32,127 bases of DNA from Rhizobacter sp. (GTDB lineage Bacteria > Pseudomonadota > Gammaproteobacteria > Burkholderiales > Burkholderiaceae_C), in assembly GCA_025361845.1 (NCBI GenBank), contig JANYJL010000202.1:1-32127 (forward strand), read 5' to 3'. A program made the translations under genes and the position numbers. Positions 17,198 to 24,665 of the stretch are shown here, one piece after another (position 1 is the first letter of the stretch; the number at the start of each line of letters is the position of its first letter). The notes beneath the pieces are model-generated. The model had not been told where the DNA came from. It was given only the letters and a program-made list of their open reading frames with translations, and made no database searches.

Positions 17198-18862
17198 ATG
17201 AGAAAAAAACTGCTCGCCTCCTGCGCCGCCGCGCTGACTTTCGTTGCGGCTTTGCCCGTGCATGCGCAGCAAGACAGCACGGCCGATGTGCAGCAATTGC
17301 GCGCATCGCTCTTGATCCTCGTGCGCACTCTGCTCGATCAGAATCTGCTGACGGTGGCGAAGGCGCAGGAGATGCTGCGGCAAGCTGGCATCGACCCCGC
17401 GGGCCTGACCGCGACCTCACCCGCCGCGCCGCCGGCCGCGGTGGTGGCGGCACCGCCCGCACCGCCGGTCGTGCGTGTGCCCTACGTGCCCGAAACCGTG
17501 AAGCGCGAACTGCGCGAAGAGATCCGCCAGGAAGTGCTCGCCACCGCACGCGCCGAACGCTGGGGCGTGCCGGAGGCGCTGCCTTCGTGGTTGTCGCGCT
17601 TCACTTTCGGTGGCGATGTTCGGGTGCGTTTGCAACGCGACGTGTTCGCGGACGACAACGTCGTGCCGGCGCAGCTCGACTCCTACTACCAGTTGCTCGG
17701 TGCGACCGGCCAGCCGACCACCGCCAACACGACGGAAACGCGCGAACGCCTGCGGGTGCGTGCGCGGCTGGGTGTCGTGGGCCGTGTCAGCGACGACGTG
17801 CAGGCGGGCCTGCGCCTCGTCACCAGCGGCAGCAGCAACGACCCGGCGTCAACCAATGTGGATGCGGGCCAGGCCGAGCGCCGCTACGGCCTGGCGCTGG
17901 ACCAGGCCTACATCGGCTGGGGCCTTGGCCCCTACAGCGCGAGCGGCGGGCGCATCGCGAACCCGTACCAGACGAGTGATTTGCTGTGGGCGAGCGACCT
18001 GACGCTGGACGGTGTGGCTGCGAGCTGGAAGCCGATCTTCAACTACGAGTGGAGCGCCTTCACGACGATCGGCTTGCACCCGCTGCGTGAAATCAACAAC
18101 TCACAGCTGAGCCGCGCGAACGACAGCTGGTTGATCGGTGCGCAGACCGGCGTGCAGTGGAAGTCGGGCACCGGCTGGGGTGCGCGTGCGGGGCTCGGCC
18201 TCTTCGACTTCAAGCGCATCGAAGCACGCCTGAACCCGGCCGGCGCGGGCGATGGCAGCACGACCGATTACAACGATGCGTCGCCGCTCGTGCGCACGCG
18301 CGGCAACACGATGTTCAACATCGCCGCGCAGAGCAACCCGACCGGCGCGGCGGTGTGGGGCATCGCTTCGAAATTCCGCGTGCTCGATCTCAACGCCTCA
18401 GCCGACTACACCACGCCCGAACTCTGGCGGTTCGGCGTGCAGGGCGATGTGCTGAACAACATCGGCTGGAACCGCGCCGACATCGCCGGCCGCATCGGCG
18501 CGGCAGCATCGGCGCTGCCGGGTGATCTGTCCTGCGCTGCCGGCACGGCGCGGCTCGATTGCCGGCGCACCAAGGGCTACCGCTTCGAGTTCAGCGCCGG
18601 CCACGGCCTGGTGGAAGAAGAAGGCAGCTGGACCCTCAGCGCCGGCATGCGCCACCTGGAGCGCGATGCCGTGCCCGACGGTTTCACGCCCGGCGACTAC
18701 CGGCTCGGCGGCACCGACGTGAAAGCCAGCTTCATCGGTGGCAGCTACACGCCGGGCCGCAACACGCAGTTGTCGCTGCGCTATGTGAACGCGCAGAGCA
18801 TCGACGCACCGGTGAAGTTCGGGGTCGGTACCTGGACCGTCGACTTGCAGTCGCGCTTCTGA
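17198..18862 (+). CDS. Putative outer-membrane porin
   Basis: 554 residues from ATG 17198, which starts a clean signal peptide (cleavage after A23, before QQDS); a TTG at 17186 directly after the tonB stop would add four residues. After the signal, residues ~28-65 form a helical pair of the 'LL..LLDQNLLT..KAQEML' kind and an Ala/Pro linker, then a KRELREEIRQEV helix (~100-125), a layout typical of the 'putative porin' family. From ~130 to the end the chain alternates aromatic and polar residues in beta-barrel strands and ends '...TVDLQSRF', with the terminal Phe recognised by the BAM complex. It is the only outer-membrane barrel after the ExbB/ExbD/TonB genes and is a possible energised partner, though ordinary porins lack a plug. 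Substrate unknown. Confidence 0.85.
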   Translation: MRKKLLASCAAALTFVAALPVHAQQDSTADVQQLRASLLILVRTLLDQNLLTVAKAQEMLRQAGIDPAGLTATSPAAPPAAVVAAPPAPPVVRVPYVPETVKRELREEIRQEVLATARAERWGVPEALPSWLSRFTFGGDVRVRLQRDVFADDNVVPAQLDSYYQLLGATGQPTTANTTETRERLRVRARLGVVGRVSDDVQAGLRLVTSGSSNDPASTNVDAGQAERRYGLALDQAYIGWGLGPYSASGGRIANPYQTSDLLWASDLTLDGVAASWKPIFNYEWSAFTTIGLHPLREINNSQLSRANDSWLIGAQTGVQWKSGTGWGARAGLGLFDFKRIEARLNPAGAGDGSTTDYNDASPLVRTRGNTMFNIAAQSNPTGAAVWGIASKFRVLDLNASADYTTPELWRFGVQGDVLNNIGWNRADIAGRIGAAASALPGDLSCAAGTARLDCRRTKGYRFEFSAGHGLVEEEGSWTLSAGMRHLERDAVPDGFTPGDYRLGGTDVKASFIGGSYTPGRNTQLSLRYVNAQSIDAPVKFGVGTWTVDLQSRF

Positions 18863-18891
18863 ATCCGACGCGCACCGTGAAGGACGTTTCC

Positions 18892-19587
18892 ATGAACCGG
18901 ATCAAGCACACCGCGATCGTGCTGGCGTTTTCCGCGTTGTTGTCGGCCCTGCCGACGGCGCGGGCGCAAACCGACCGCGACCGTCAGCAGATGATGCAGT
19001 TGCAGCAGCAGTTGCAGAAGCTGCGGCAGGACAACGCGGCTTTGCAACAAGGCAAGGCGCAGGAGGTCGAGAAGGCACATGCCGACGCCGAGCAGGTGAA
19101 GCGCGAAGCGGGCCAGTTGCGCGCCAGCAGTGCGGGATCGCAACGCGAGGCCAAGCGCTTGCGCGACGAACTCGACAAGGCCACGCAGGCGCTGGCCCAA
19201 AGCCAGGCCGACATCGAGAAGCTCAAGGCCGAGATGGCGCAGCGTGAGGCCACGCAACAGGCCGCGCTGCAAACGGCGCAGCAAACCGCTGCGCAGCAAC
19301 TGGCGCTGGAGCGTCGCCTTGCCGAGTCCGCGGCAGGTGTGCTCGGAGCGCGCCTGAAAGCGAGCACTGTGCGCGCGGATGTGTGCGAAGCCAAACACGA
19401 GAGCGCGATGACGCTCGGCAAGGACTTGCTCGATCGTTACGAAGCGCGCCAGTTGCGTGCTTGCGAACCCTTCACCGGGATCTGGCGGGTGCGTGAGGAG
19501 AAGGACATTCAGGCGCTGCGCGATCGCCTGTTCGAGGCGCGACTCGACGTGACGGCGGCGAGCGCTGAATCGCCTGAAGCGAAGTAA
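18892..19587 (+). CDS. Periplasmic coiled-coil protein of unknown function
   Basis: 231 residues from ATG 18892 with AAGGA at 18880-18884. A signal peptide ends after A25 (before QTDRD). Residues ~30-155 are a long Gln/Glu/Lys/Ala heptad-rich coiled coil; ~160-215 form a compact segment with two Cys (C165, C191) that could make a disulfide. I do not recognise a named family. It lies 29 bases after the porin gene and is the last gene of the + strand cluster, so it probably acts in the periplasm with the secretion/energy machinery, for example as a spacer or adaptor; that role is inference. The next gene converges 6 bases beyond its stop. Confidence 0.8.
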   Translation: MNRIKHTAIVLAFSALLSALPTARAQTDRDRQQMMQLQQQLQKLRQDNAALQQGKAQEVEKAHADAEQVKREAGQLRASSAGSQREAKRLRDELDKATQALAQSQADIEKLKAEMAQREATQQAALQTAQQTAAQQLALERRLAESAAGVLGARLKASTVRADVCEAKHESAMTLGKDLLDRYEARQLRACEPFTGIWRVREEKDIQALRDRLFEARLDVTAASAESPEAK

Positions 19588-19593
19588 GAGAGG

Positions 19594-19623
19594 TCAGCGC
19601 GCGATGCGCTGATCGATCAGCGC
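19594..19623. other. Three-arm alternating inverted repeat at a convergent gene junction
   Basis: TCAGCGC (19594-19600), GCGCTGA (19606-19612) and TCAGCGC (19617-19623) can form either of two hairpins, with loops GCGAT or TCGA. The last two arms are part of an 18-bp perfect palindrome, GCGCTGATCGATCAGCGC (19606-19623). The first arm contains the stop of the minus-strand ankyrin gene and starts 7 bases after the + strand stop. It has no T-run, so a terminator role for either strand is only possible. Confidence 0.5.
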
Positions 19624-20349
19624 GGCCAGCTCGGCGTGGCCGGTCTGCTGCGCCCACACGCGTGGAGCCGAGCCTTGGGTCGGCAGTCGCACATCGGTGT
19701 GGCGATGGCGGATCAACAGTTCTGCCGCGGAAGCCTGTTGCTCGAACAGCGCGAGGAAGAGCGGCGAGCGGCGTTCGTTGTCCAGCACGTTCGGGTCGGC
19801 ATCGGCCGCGAGCAGGGCTGCGACGATCGTCGTGTTGCCACGCTCGGCTGCCAGGTGCAGAGGGCGTGTGCGCAGTTCGTCGGCGCGGTCCGGGTCGGCA
19901 CCGGCACTCAGCAACAGCAAGGCCAACTCGTTGCGGTTCATGCGTGTGGCCACTGCCAGCGGCGTGGCGCCGGTCGCATCGGCCACGTCGGGCCTGGCGC
20001 CAGCGGCCAACAGGCGCCGCACCGTGTTCACGTGGCCGCGCGCCACGGCGACGGACAGAGCGGTCATGCCACTGCCGCCCACTGCGTTCACGTCGATGCC
20101 CTGCGTGAGCACTTCTCGAAGCATGTCTTCACGTTCGCTCTGCACCGCCATCACGAGGGCGGTGTTTCCGCTCGCGTCGCGTGCCTGCGGCGTGGCGCCG
20201 AGCTTGAGCATCTCGCGCCACAACGTCAGGTTGCCTTGGCGCGCAGCGGCCAAGGCCATCTCGTTCTCGGGCACGGGGGCCACGGTTTGCGCCGTGGCCA
20301 GCAGCGGCGCGGCGAGTGCGATGGCGGCAAGGAGGGAGGTGGATTTCAT
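19594..20349 (-). CDS. Exported ankyrin-repeat protein
   Basis: 251 residues from the ATG at 20349-20347, preceded on the minus strand by AGGAA; a TTG two codons upstream is less likely. A signal peptide runs to about residue 20 (before QTVAPVPEN), so the protein is predicted to be periplasmic, less common for bacterial ankyrin proteins. About six ankyrin repeats follow, with typical 'G.TAL..AV..G...'/'LL..GA.P...D' patterns: 'SGNTALVMAV', 'GMTALSVAVARGH', 'GATPLAVATRMNR', 'RPLHLAAERGN', 'RSPLFLALFEQQ'. Ankyrin repeats bind proteins; no partner is evident. The gene follows the VanZ-like gene by 37 bases on the same strand and probably shares its transcript. Confidence 0.88.
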   Translation of the reverse strand: MKSTSLLAAIALAAPLLATAQTVAPVPENEMALAAARQGNLTLWREMLKLGATPQARDASGNTALVMAVQSEREDMLREVLTQGIDVNAVGGSGMTALSVAVARGHVNTVRRLLAAGARPDVADATGATPLAVATRMNRNELALLLLSAGADPDRADELRTRPLHLAAERGNTTIVAALLAADADPNVLDNERRSPLFLALFEQQASAAELLIRHRHTDVRLPTQGSAPRVWAQQTGHAELAALIDQRIAR

Positions 20350-20386
20350 GTGCAAGGTTCCTGGTGGCCGTGGGCCGGATCGGTGT

Positions 20387-20872
20387 TCAGCGGTAAAGCT
20401 CCCACCAGCGGTTCAGCTTGTCGCGCCGACGACGGGCGATCTGCAGGCGTTTCATCTCACCCGTCCAGACCAGTGCATGTGCCGCGGCCCAGGCCAGCAC
20501 GGCGCCGACCACGCTGGCCAGCCAGTCGTAGAAGCTGACCGATCGGCCCGGGCTGAACTGCTGCGCCCATTCGTCGATCGCGGCGAAGCTCGCACACAAC
20601 ACGACCGCCCACACGCCGCGCCGCAAACCCAGGGCCAGCAGCAACACACTGCACAGCACGTAGTGCAGCGTGGCGTGCGCGACCTTGTCCCAGCCGTCGG
20701 CAAACAGGCCGACCGCGTAGGGCTGTGCGCCCTGCCAAAGCACGTTGACGACCAGCAGCGCGGCCGTGCCGATGGCGACGATGCGCAAGGCACGCGACGG
20801 CTGGCGCAACGCAGCGGCCCACAGCGCCATCACGCGCCGCACGGCGTTGGGTTGCGGCACGGATGAACTCAT
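20387..20872 (-). CDS. VanZ-like small integral membrane protein
   Basis: 161 residues from the ATG at 20872-20870. Four hydrophobic helices are visible, with the two patterns usual in VanZ-like proteins: 'DKVAHATLHYVL' before a membrane helix and 'DEWAQQFSPGRSVSFYDW' before the last helix. The C-terminus is basic (RRRRDKLNRWW). Family members in glycopeptide-resistance clusters affect teicoplanin resistance, but most bacterial homologues have no known role, and nothing here suggests antibiotic resistance. It is the first gene of a minus-strand pair with the ankyrin protein and is divergent from the lipoprotein gene across a 174-base gap in which I see no convincing promoter. Confidence 0.85.
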   Translation of the reverse strand: MSSSVPQPNAVRRVMALWAAALRQPSRALRIVAIGTAALLVVNVLWQGAQPYAVGLFADGWDKVAHATLHYVLCSVLLLALGLRRGVWAVVLCASFAAIDEWAQQFSPGRSVSFYDWLASVVGAVLAWAAAHALVWTGEMKRLQIARRRRDKLNRWWELYR

Positions 20873-21035
20873 CGCAAAGAGCCTAGCCGCCGACCGTGAC
20901 GGGTCTGTGGCAATCGCATTCGTTGTGCGCCCGCCGTGAGCCGTTCGGACCATGCGGGCTTCAGCCCCGCGGTGCTTCACGCCGTCGTCATGCGGGCCAT
21001 CTACACCCCTGGATTCATGCATCCGAATGACTTCA

Positions 21036-21049
21036 GAGGAAGAGCCTTG
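21036..21049 (+). promoter_or_regulatory. Ribosome binding site deciding a TTG start
   Basis: GAGGA at 21036-21040 lies 6 bases before TTG 21047. The ATGs upstream in the same frame (20990, 21017) have no such site and would put a polar extension before the signal peptide. Confidence 0.6.
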
Positions 21050-22726
21050 CTCAACGTTCAACACCCCTCCAGCGCGCAGCGGCTGGTGCTTGCGGCCCTG
21101 TTCACGGGCGTCCTGTCTGCTTGCGGCGGCGGGGGCGGTGGTTCGCCTGCCGCGGTGGGCCCGTCCCCCACGCCGGCCCCGGCGAGCAGCACACGCTGGA
21201 TCAGCAGTGCGGCCCACATCGATCTGGCCGGTGGCGCCGACAGCGGCATCGATGGCCCGCTGCTGGCGATCGATCCGGCGCACCCGGGCACATCGTCTGC
21301 GCTCAGCCCCAGCACGGTGGACAGCGCCTCGGTGCGCATCATGGGCGGCACGCTCGATGCGAACTTGTCCACGCTGGACAACCCGGCGCCGCGTTTCGTG
21401 GTCTACGACGCGCGGGTGACGGTCGGCGTGTCGAACTCCTTCGCGCTCTACAAACTGGCGCTCGATGCCACGGGCACGGCGGCGCCCGCGCCGCAGCGCC
21501 TCTCGACGCAGATCACGATGTGCCCGGCGGTGGGTGCGCGCTTCAAGCTCGTCGGCCAGAGCCTGGGCGGTGATGAAGCCCTGATTACTTTCGCTGCGCC
21601 TGACAGCACGGGCTCGTGTGCCGGCGGCGGCGAGCCCAAGCTGGTGAAGCTCGGCATGAACAGCAGCAGTGCGCCGCTCGCACTGCCGGTGGCCGCCCTG
21701 GACCGCATCACGCCGATCGGTGTCATCCACGGCAGCGCCGGCCAGATGGCCGCCGTGCTGGCGTGGCAGAACGGCCAGTTCGTGCGCACCGACGCATCGT
21801 TGGCCAATCCGGTCGCTCTGGCCGCGGCCGATGTGGCCGGCGGGATCGACGCCAACTCGGCACCCATCGCGCCCGGCATCGTCACGCGCTCCGGCATCTT
21901 CATCAAATCGACGGACGGGCTGCGCCGCTATGACAAGTCGAGCGGCAAGATGTCCGCCGTGCTGCTGACAGGCCAGGTGGGGCAGGGCGCGCAGATCAAC
22001 GAGATGGCCGACGGAGAGGCGCTTTACATCACGCGCGTGTCGACCACCCCCACCACGAGCAGCTTGGACCTCTTCCGCGTCGATGACACGGCCTCGCCGA
22101 GCGTGGTGCAGATCAACACCGGAGCCGTCAGCGAAGGCCCGCTCGACCCCTGGGGCTTCCGCCTGCTGAAGTCCGCCGTGCTGTACGCGGTGGCCGGTCG
22201 CAACGACTTCAACATCTGGCGCAAATCGGACGGTGCGCGCAGCAACGTGCTCGACGGCAAGGTCGTCGTGCTGAGCAGCAGCTTGTACGACCGCGTGTTC
22301 CACAGCACGACCGACGGCGCTGGCAACACGACGCTGGCCACCAGCCTCTACGACGGCAGCGACACGCGCAGCCTCGGCGCGGCGCAGTTGATCAGCGGTG
22401 CGCTGGCCACGCAGACCGCACCCTTCGCGCGCACGCTGCGCGGCCATGGCGCGTTCGCCCACGCTGTGGTGGTGGTGCCCGCCGCGGGCCAGAGCGGCCT
22501 GGCCGGTGCGGCCGTGCGCTGGTTGAGTTTCGACAGCGCAGCGCTCGACCTCGACGCGGGAACCCTGCCCATGACGCTGGCCGTGGGCGCGACCGTGCAG
22601 GCGCCGGGAATCATCGGCGACGCGGGCCTGTTCGCGGTCCCGAAGACGGGCACCGGCGATGCCTATGTCTTCGTCAGCCAGCGGGCCGCCGGCTCGTTGG
22701 CGCGCGTCGCCAACGGAGTTCAATGA
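21047..22726 (+). CDS. Outer-membrane-type lipoprotein of unknown function
   Basis: 559 residues from TTG 21047. The signal ends in a lipobox, L-S-A-C, with the lipidated Cys at about residue 26, followed by a six-Gly run and a Pro/Ser-rich tether, a common pattern in Burkholderiales surface or periplasmic lipoproteins. No Asp at position +2, so outer-membrane sorting by Lol is expected. The rest is a soluble chain rich in short beta strands, with repeating segments such as 'GIFIKSTDGLRRYD', 'NDFNIWRKSDG' and 'TLATSLYDGSDTRSL' that suggest a beta-propeller-like fold; this is only an impression and I do not recognise a family. Its stop overlaps the ATG of the UDP-GlcNAc 2-epimerase gene, so the two are translated together. 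Confidence 0.8.
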   Translation: MLNVQHPSSAQRLVLAALFTGVLSACGGGGGGSPAAVGPSPTPAPASSTRWISSAAHIDLAGGADSGIDGPLLAIDPAHPGTSSALSPSTVDSASVRIMGGTLDANLSTLDNPAPRFVVYDARVTVGVSNSFALYKLALDATGTAAPAPQRLSTQITMCPAVGARFKLVGQSLGGDEALITFAAPDSTGSCAGGGEPKLVKLGMNSSSAPLALPVAALDRITPIGVIHGSAGQMAAVLAWQNGQFVRTDASLANPVALAAADVAGGIDANSAPIAPGIVTRSGIFIKSTDGLRRYDKSSGKMSAVLLTGQVGQGAQINEMADGEALYITRVSTTPTTSSLDLFRVDDTASPSVVQINTGAVSEGPLDPWGFRLLKSAVLYAVAGRNDFNIWRKSDGARSNVLDGKVVVLSSSLYDRVFHSTTDGAGNTTLATSLYDGSDTRSLGAAQLISGALATQTAPFARTLRGHGAFAHAVVVVPAAGQSGLAGAAVRWLSFDSAALDLDAGTLPMTLAVGATVQAPGIIGDAGLFAVPKTGTGDAYVFVSQRAAGSLARVANGVQ

Positions 22727-23907
22727 TGGCGGCGCTCACGATGCTCCGCACGTCCCCCGCCGCCGACGCGCCCAAAGGCGTCATCCTGTGTGTGGTCGGT
22801 GCCCGACCGAACTACATGAAGATGGCACCGCTGTTGCGTGCGCTCGCCGCCACGGCTCGCGCGCCACCCACCGTGCTGGTGCACACCGGTCAGCACTACG
22901 ACCCGGCATTGAAGGACCGCTTGTTCGATGACCTCGGCATGCGCATGCCTGACGAAAATCTCGACGTGCGCTCGGGTTCGCACGCGGTGCAGACGGCCGA
23001 AGTGATGAAGCGCTTCGAGCCGCTGCTCGACCGTTATCAACCGTGCTGTGTGGTCGTGGTCGGCGACGTGAATTCGACGCTGGCCTGCAGCCTGGTTGCC
23101 GCCAAGCGCGGTGTGCCGGTGGTGCACGTGGAGGCCGGGCTGCGCAGCTACGACCGCGCCATGCCTGAAGAGATCAACCGTGTGCTCACGGACCAGATCT
23201 CCGACCTGCTCTACACCACGGACCGCGATGCGCATGCCAACCTGGCACGTGAAGGGCTGAAGGGCGAACAGGTGGTGTTCGTCGGCAACCTGATGATCGA
23301 TTCCCTGCACGATGCCTTGCCGCGTGCGATCGCACCCGAAGTCACCTTGCAAGGCAGCGGTGCCGATCTCGATGCGGTGCTCGGTTCCGGCTATGCACTC
23401 GTCACCTTGCACCGCCCGTCGAACGTGGACGAACCCGAGGTGCTGGCCGAATTGGTGGAACTGCTGCGCTCGACCTCGGAGCGCTTGGGCCTCATCTGGC
23501 CGATGCACCCGCGTGCGCGTGCGCAGCTCGAACGTTTCGGTCTGATGCACCGGCTGGTGCGCTCGCGCATCGTCTGCCTGCCGCCGCAGGGTTACCTCGA
23601 AATGGTCGGCCTGATGCGCGACGCGCGCGTGGCCATCACCGATTCCGGCGGCGTGCAGGAAGAGACGACGTCGCTCGGCATTCCCTGCATCACGCTGCGC
23701 GAGAACACCGAGCGGCCGATCACGGTGACGCATGGCACCAATCGCTTGCTGAAGCGCGACGCGGTGGCGCTGCATGCAGCGCTCGACGATGCCTTGCGCG
23801 GCGCCTGGGGCCAAGCCGGCGTGTCGCCCGAAGGGTGGGATGGGCGGAGTGCGCAGCGCCTGGCGTCGCATCTGACGGACTGGCTCGCGCGACGCGCCCG
23901 ACGGTAG
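22723..23907 (+). CDS. wecB: UDP-N-acetylglucosamine 2-epimerase (non-hydrolysing)
   Basis: 394 residues; interconverts UDP-GlcNAc and UDP-ManNAc in the cytoplasm, supplying ManNAc-type sugars for surface polysaccharides. Family motifs are clear: 'VGARPNYMKMAPL' (R28), 'VHTGQHYD', 'VVGDVNSTLA' (D115), 'VHVEAGLRSYDR' (E137), 'MPEEINRVLTDQ' (E149/E150), 'TLHRPSNVDE' (H230) and the UDP-binding 'ITDSGGVQEETTSLGIPC' with '.RENTERPIT'. Residue pairing to the E. coli WecB active site was done by eye. There is an N-terminal extension of ~18 residues relative to WecB; ATG 22726 is an equally good start. It overlaps the lipoprotein stop by 4 bases. No ManNAc dehydrogenase, flippase or glycosyltransferase gene is near, so the sugar pathway must be completed elsewhere. 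Confidence 0.95.
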   Translation: MMAALTMLRTSPAADAPKGVILCVVGARPNYMKMAPLLRALAATARAPPTVLVHTGQHYDPALKDRLFDDLGMRMPDENLDVRSGSHAVQTAEVMKRFEPLLDRYQPCCVVVVGDVNSTLACSLVAAKRGVPVVHVEAGLRSYDRAMPEEINRVLTDQISDLLYTTDRDAHANLAREGLKGEQVVFVGNLMIDSLHDALPRAIAPEVTLQGSGADLDAVLGSGYALVTLHRPSNVDEPEVLAELVELLRSTSERLGLIWPMHPRARAQLERFGLMHRLVRSRIVCLPPQGYLEMVGLMRDARVAITDSGGVQEETTSLGIPCITLRENTERPITVTHGTNRLLKRDAVALHAALDDALRGAWGQAGVSPEGWDGRSAQRLASHLTDWLARRARR

Positions 23908-23930
23908 TCGGCAGCCGTTGCCCCAACGCG

Positions 23931-24010
23931 CAGAAGAACACCGTCTTCTGGAACAAGGTGCGGCAAGCCGTGGCCGCTTCCCTTAAGCCACAGCTAAGGC
24001 GCGGCCACGG
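23931..24010 (+). terminator. Tandem hairpins downstream of wecB (possible terminator without T-run)
   Basis: Hairpin 1 pairs CAGAAGA (23931-23937) with TCTTCTG (23944-23950) around a 6-base loop. Hairpin 2 pairs CCGTGGCCGC (23968-23977) perfectly with GCGGCCACGG (24001-24010), with an inner CCTTA/TAAGG stem (23981-23985/23995-23999) around a 9-base loop. Neither is followed by a T-run on either strand. They probably mark the end of the lipoprotein-wecB transcript, or hairpin 2 is a dispersed palindromic element. Confidence 0.45.
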
Positions 24011-24136
24011 AAACTTGATGTGACCACGAGCTTTCGAGGGCTTGAATCAATGGCGTGTCAGCCCCCACAAGCCCGCCGTATCACGTGCCGCCGAGCGCCT
24101 TCCGGTCGCTGCACGAACAAACGTGCAGGACTTTCT

Positions 24137-24499
24137 ATGCCGAGGATGATTACGAATATCCCAAGTTGTCGTCAGGCGCTGTGCATGGCATGGGCGCCCG
24201 TGCCGGGCGTGTTGCTGCTGCTGGCTTCGATGGCTGCACCGATGTCGCTGGCGATTGCCCAGACCAAGATGTTCAAGTGCGTCGTCGATGGGAGCACGGT
24301 CTATCAACAAACCGCCTGCCCGGTGACTCCATTGCAGAGTGAGACAGCTTCGGCCCCGCAAACGACATCCGCCTCTGCCCTCGCCTTGTCACCACGACGG
24401 ACCAAACGGGAGAAAACAGCGGCACAGTCCGCAATGTCTGCCAGTACCCCGCCTTCGTCGGCAAGCCCGACCGACGGACCTGCCAACACGCTGCCTTGA
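24137..24499 (+). CDS. Small secreted DUF4124-like protein
   Basis: 120 residues from ATG 24137, which has GCAGGA at 24125-24130; upstream codons of the same frame do not look coding. A signal peptide with a long hydrophobic core ends near AIAQ (~residue 42). The next ~20 residues, 'KMFKCVVDGSTVYQQTACP', match the short DUF4124 pattern (hydrophobic-Tyr/Phe-Lys-Cys/Trp, 'G.xVY....C') with two Cys that may pair. The remaining ~55 residues are low-complexity Ser/Ala/Pro/Thr. Proteins of this type are common in Beta- and Gammaproteobacteria and have no established function. It stands alone between the wecB hairpins and the ABC transporter. Confidence 0.65.
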   Translation: MPRMITNIPSCRQALCMAWAPVPGVLLLLASMAAPMSLAIAQTKMFKCVVDGSTVYQQTACPVTPLQSETASAPQTTSASALALSPRRTKREKTAAQSAMSASTPPSSASPTDGPANTLP

Positions 24500-24527
24500 C
24501 TTGCAGTTGCCAGATGGTCAGAGGTTG

Positions 24528-24544
24528 GACGCTTGGAAAGCGTC
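24528..24544 (+). other. Short hairpin after the DUF4124-like gene
   Basis: GACGCTT (24528-24534) pairs with AAGCGTC (24538-24544) around GGA. It lies in the 166-base gap before the ABC permease gene and has no T-run; weak candidate for a terminator. Nothing else in the gap is convincing. Confidence 0.3.
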
Positions 24545-24665
24545 CCGGCGGTGATCGGGCTGGCCGTCGCGACAGTGGCGGCCCTTTGCGCGGCGTGACG
24601 GCCGGCGCCAATGCTGAACCGGCGTCTGAAGAAGTCAAGAACAAGACCCGGGCCGGCGCGCCGCC

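Noticed and set aside
20873-22723. Minus-strand extension of the VanZ-like frame to 778 codons
   Set aside because: The part beyond 20872 is antisense to the lipoprotein gene and lacks membrane segments; the VanZ-like protein starts at the ATG at 20872.
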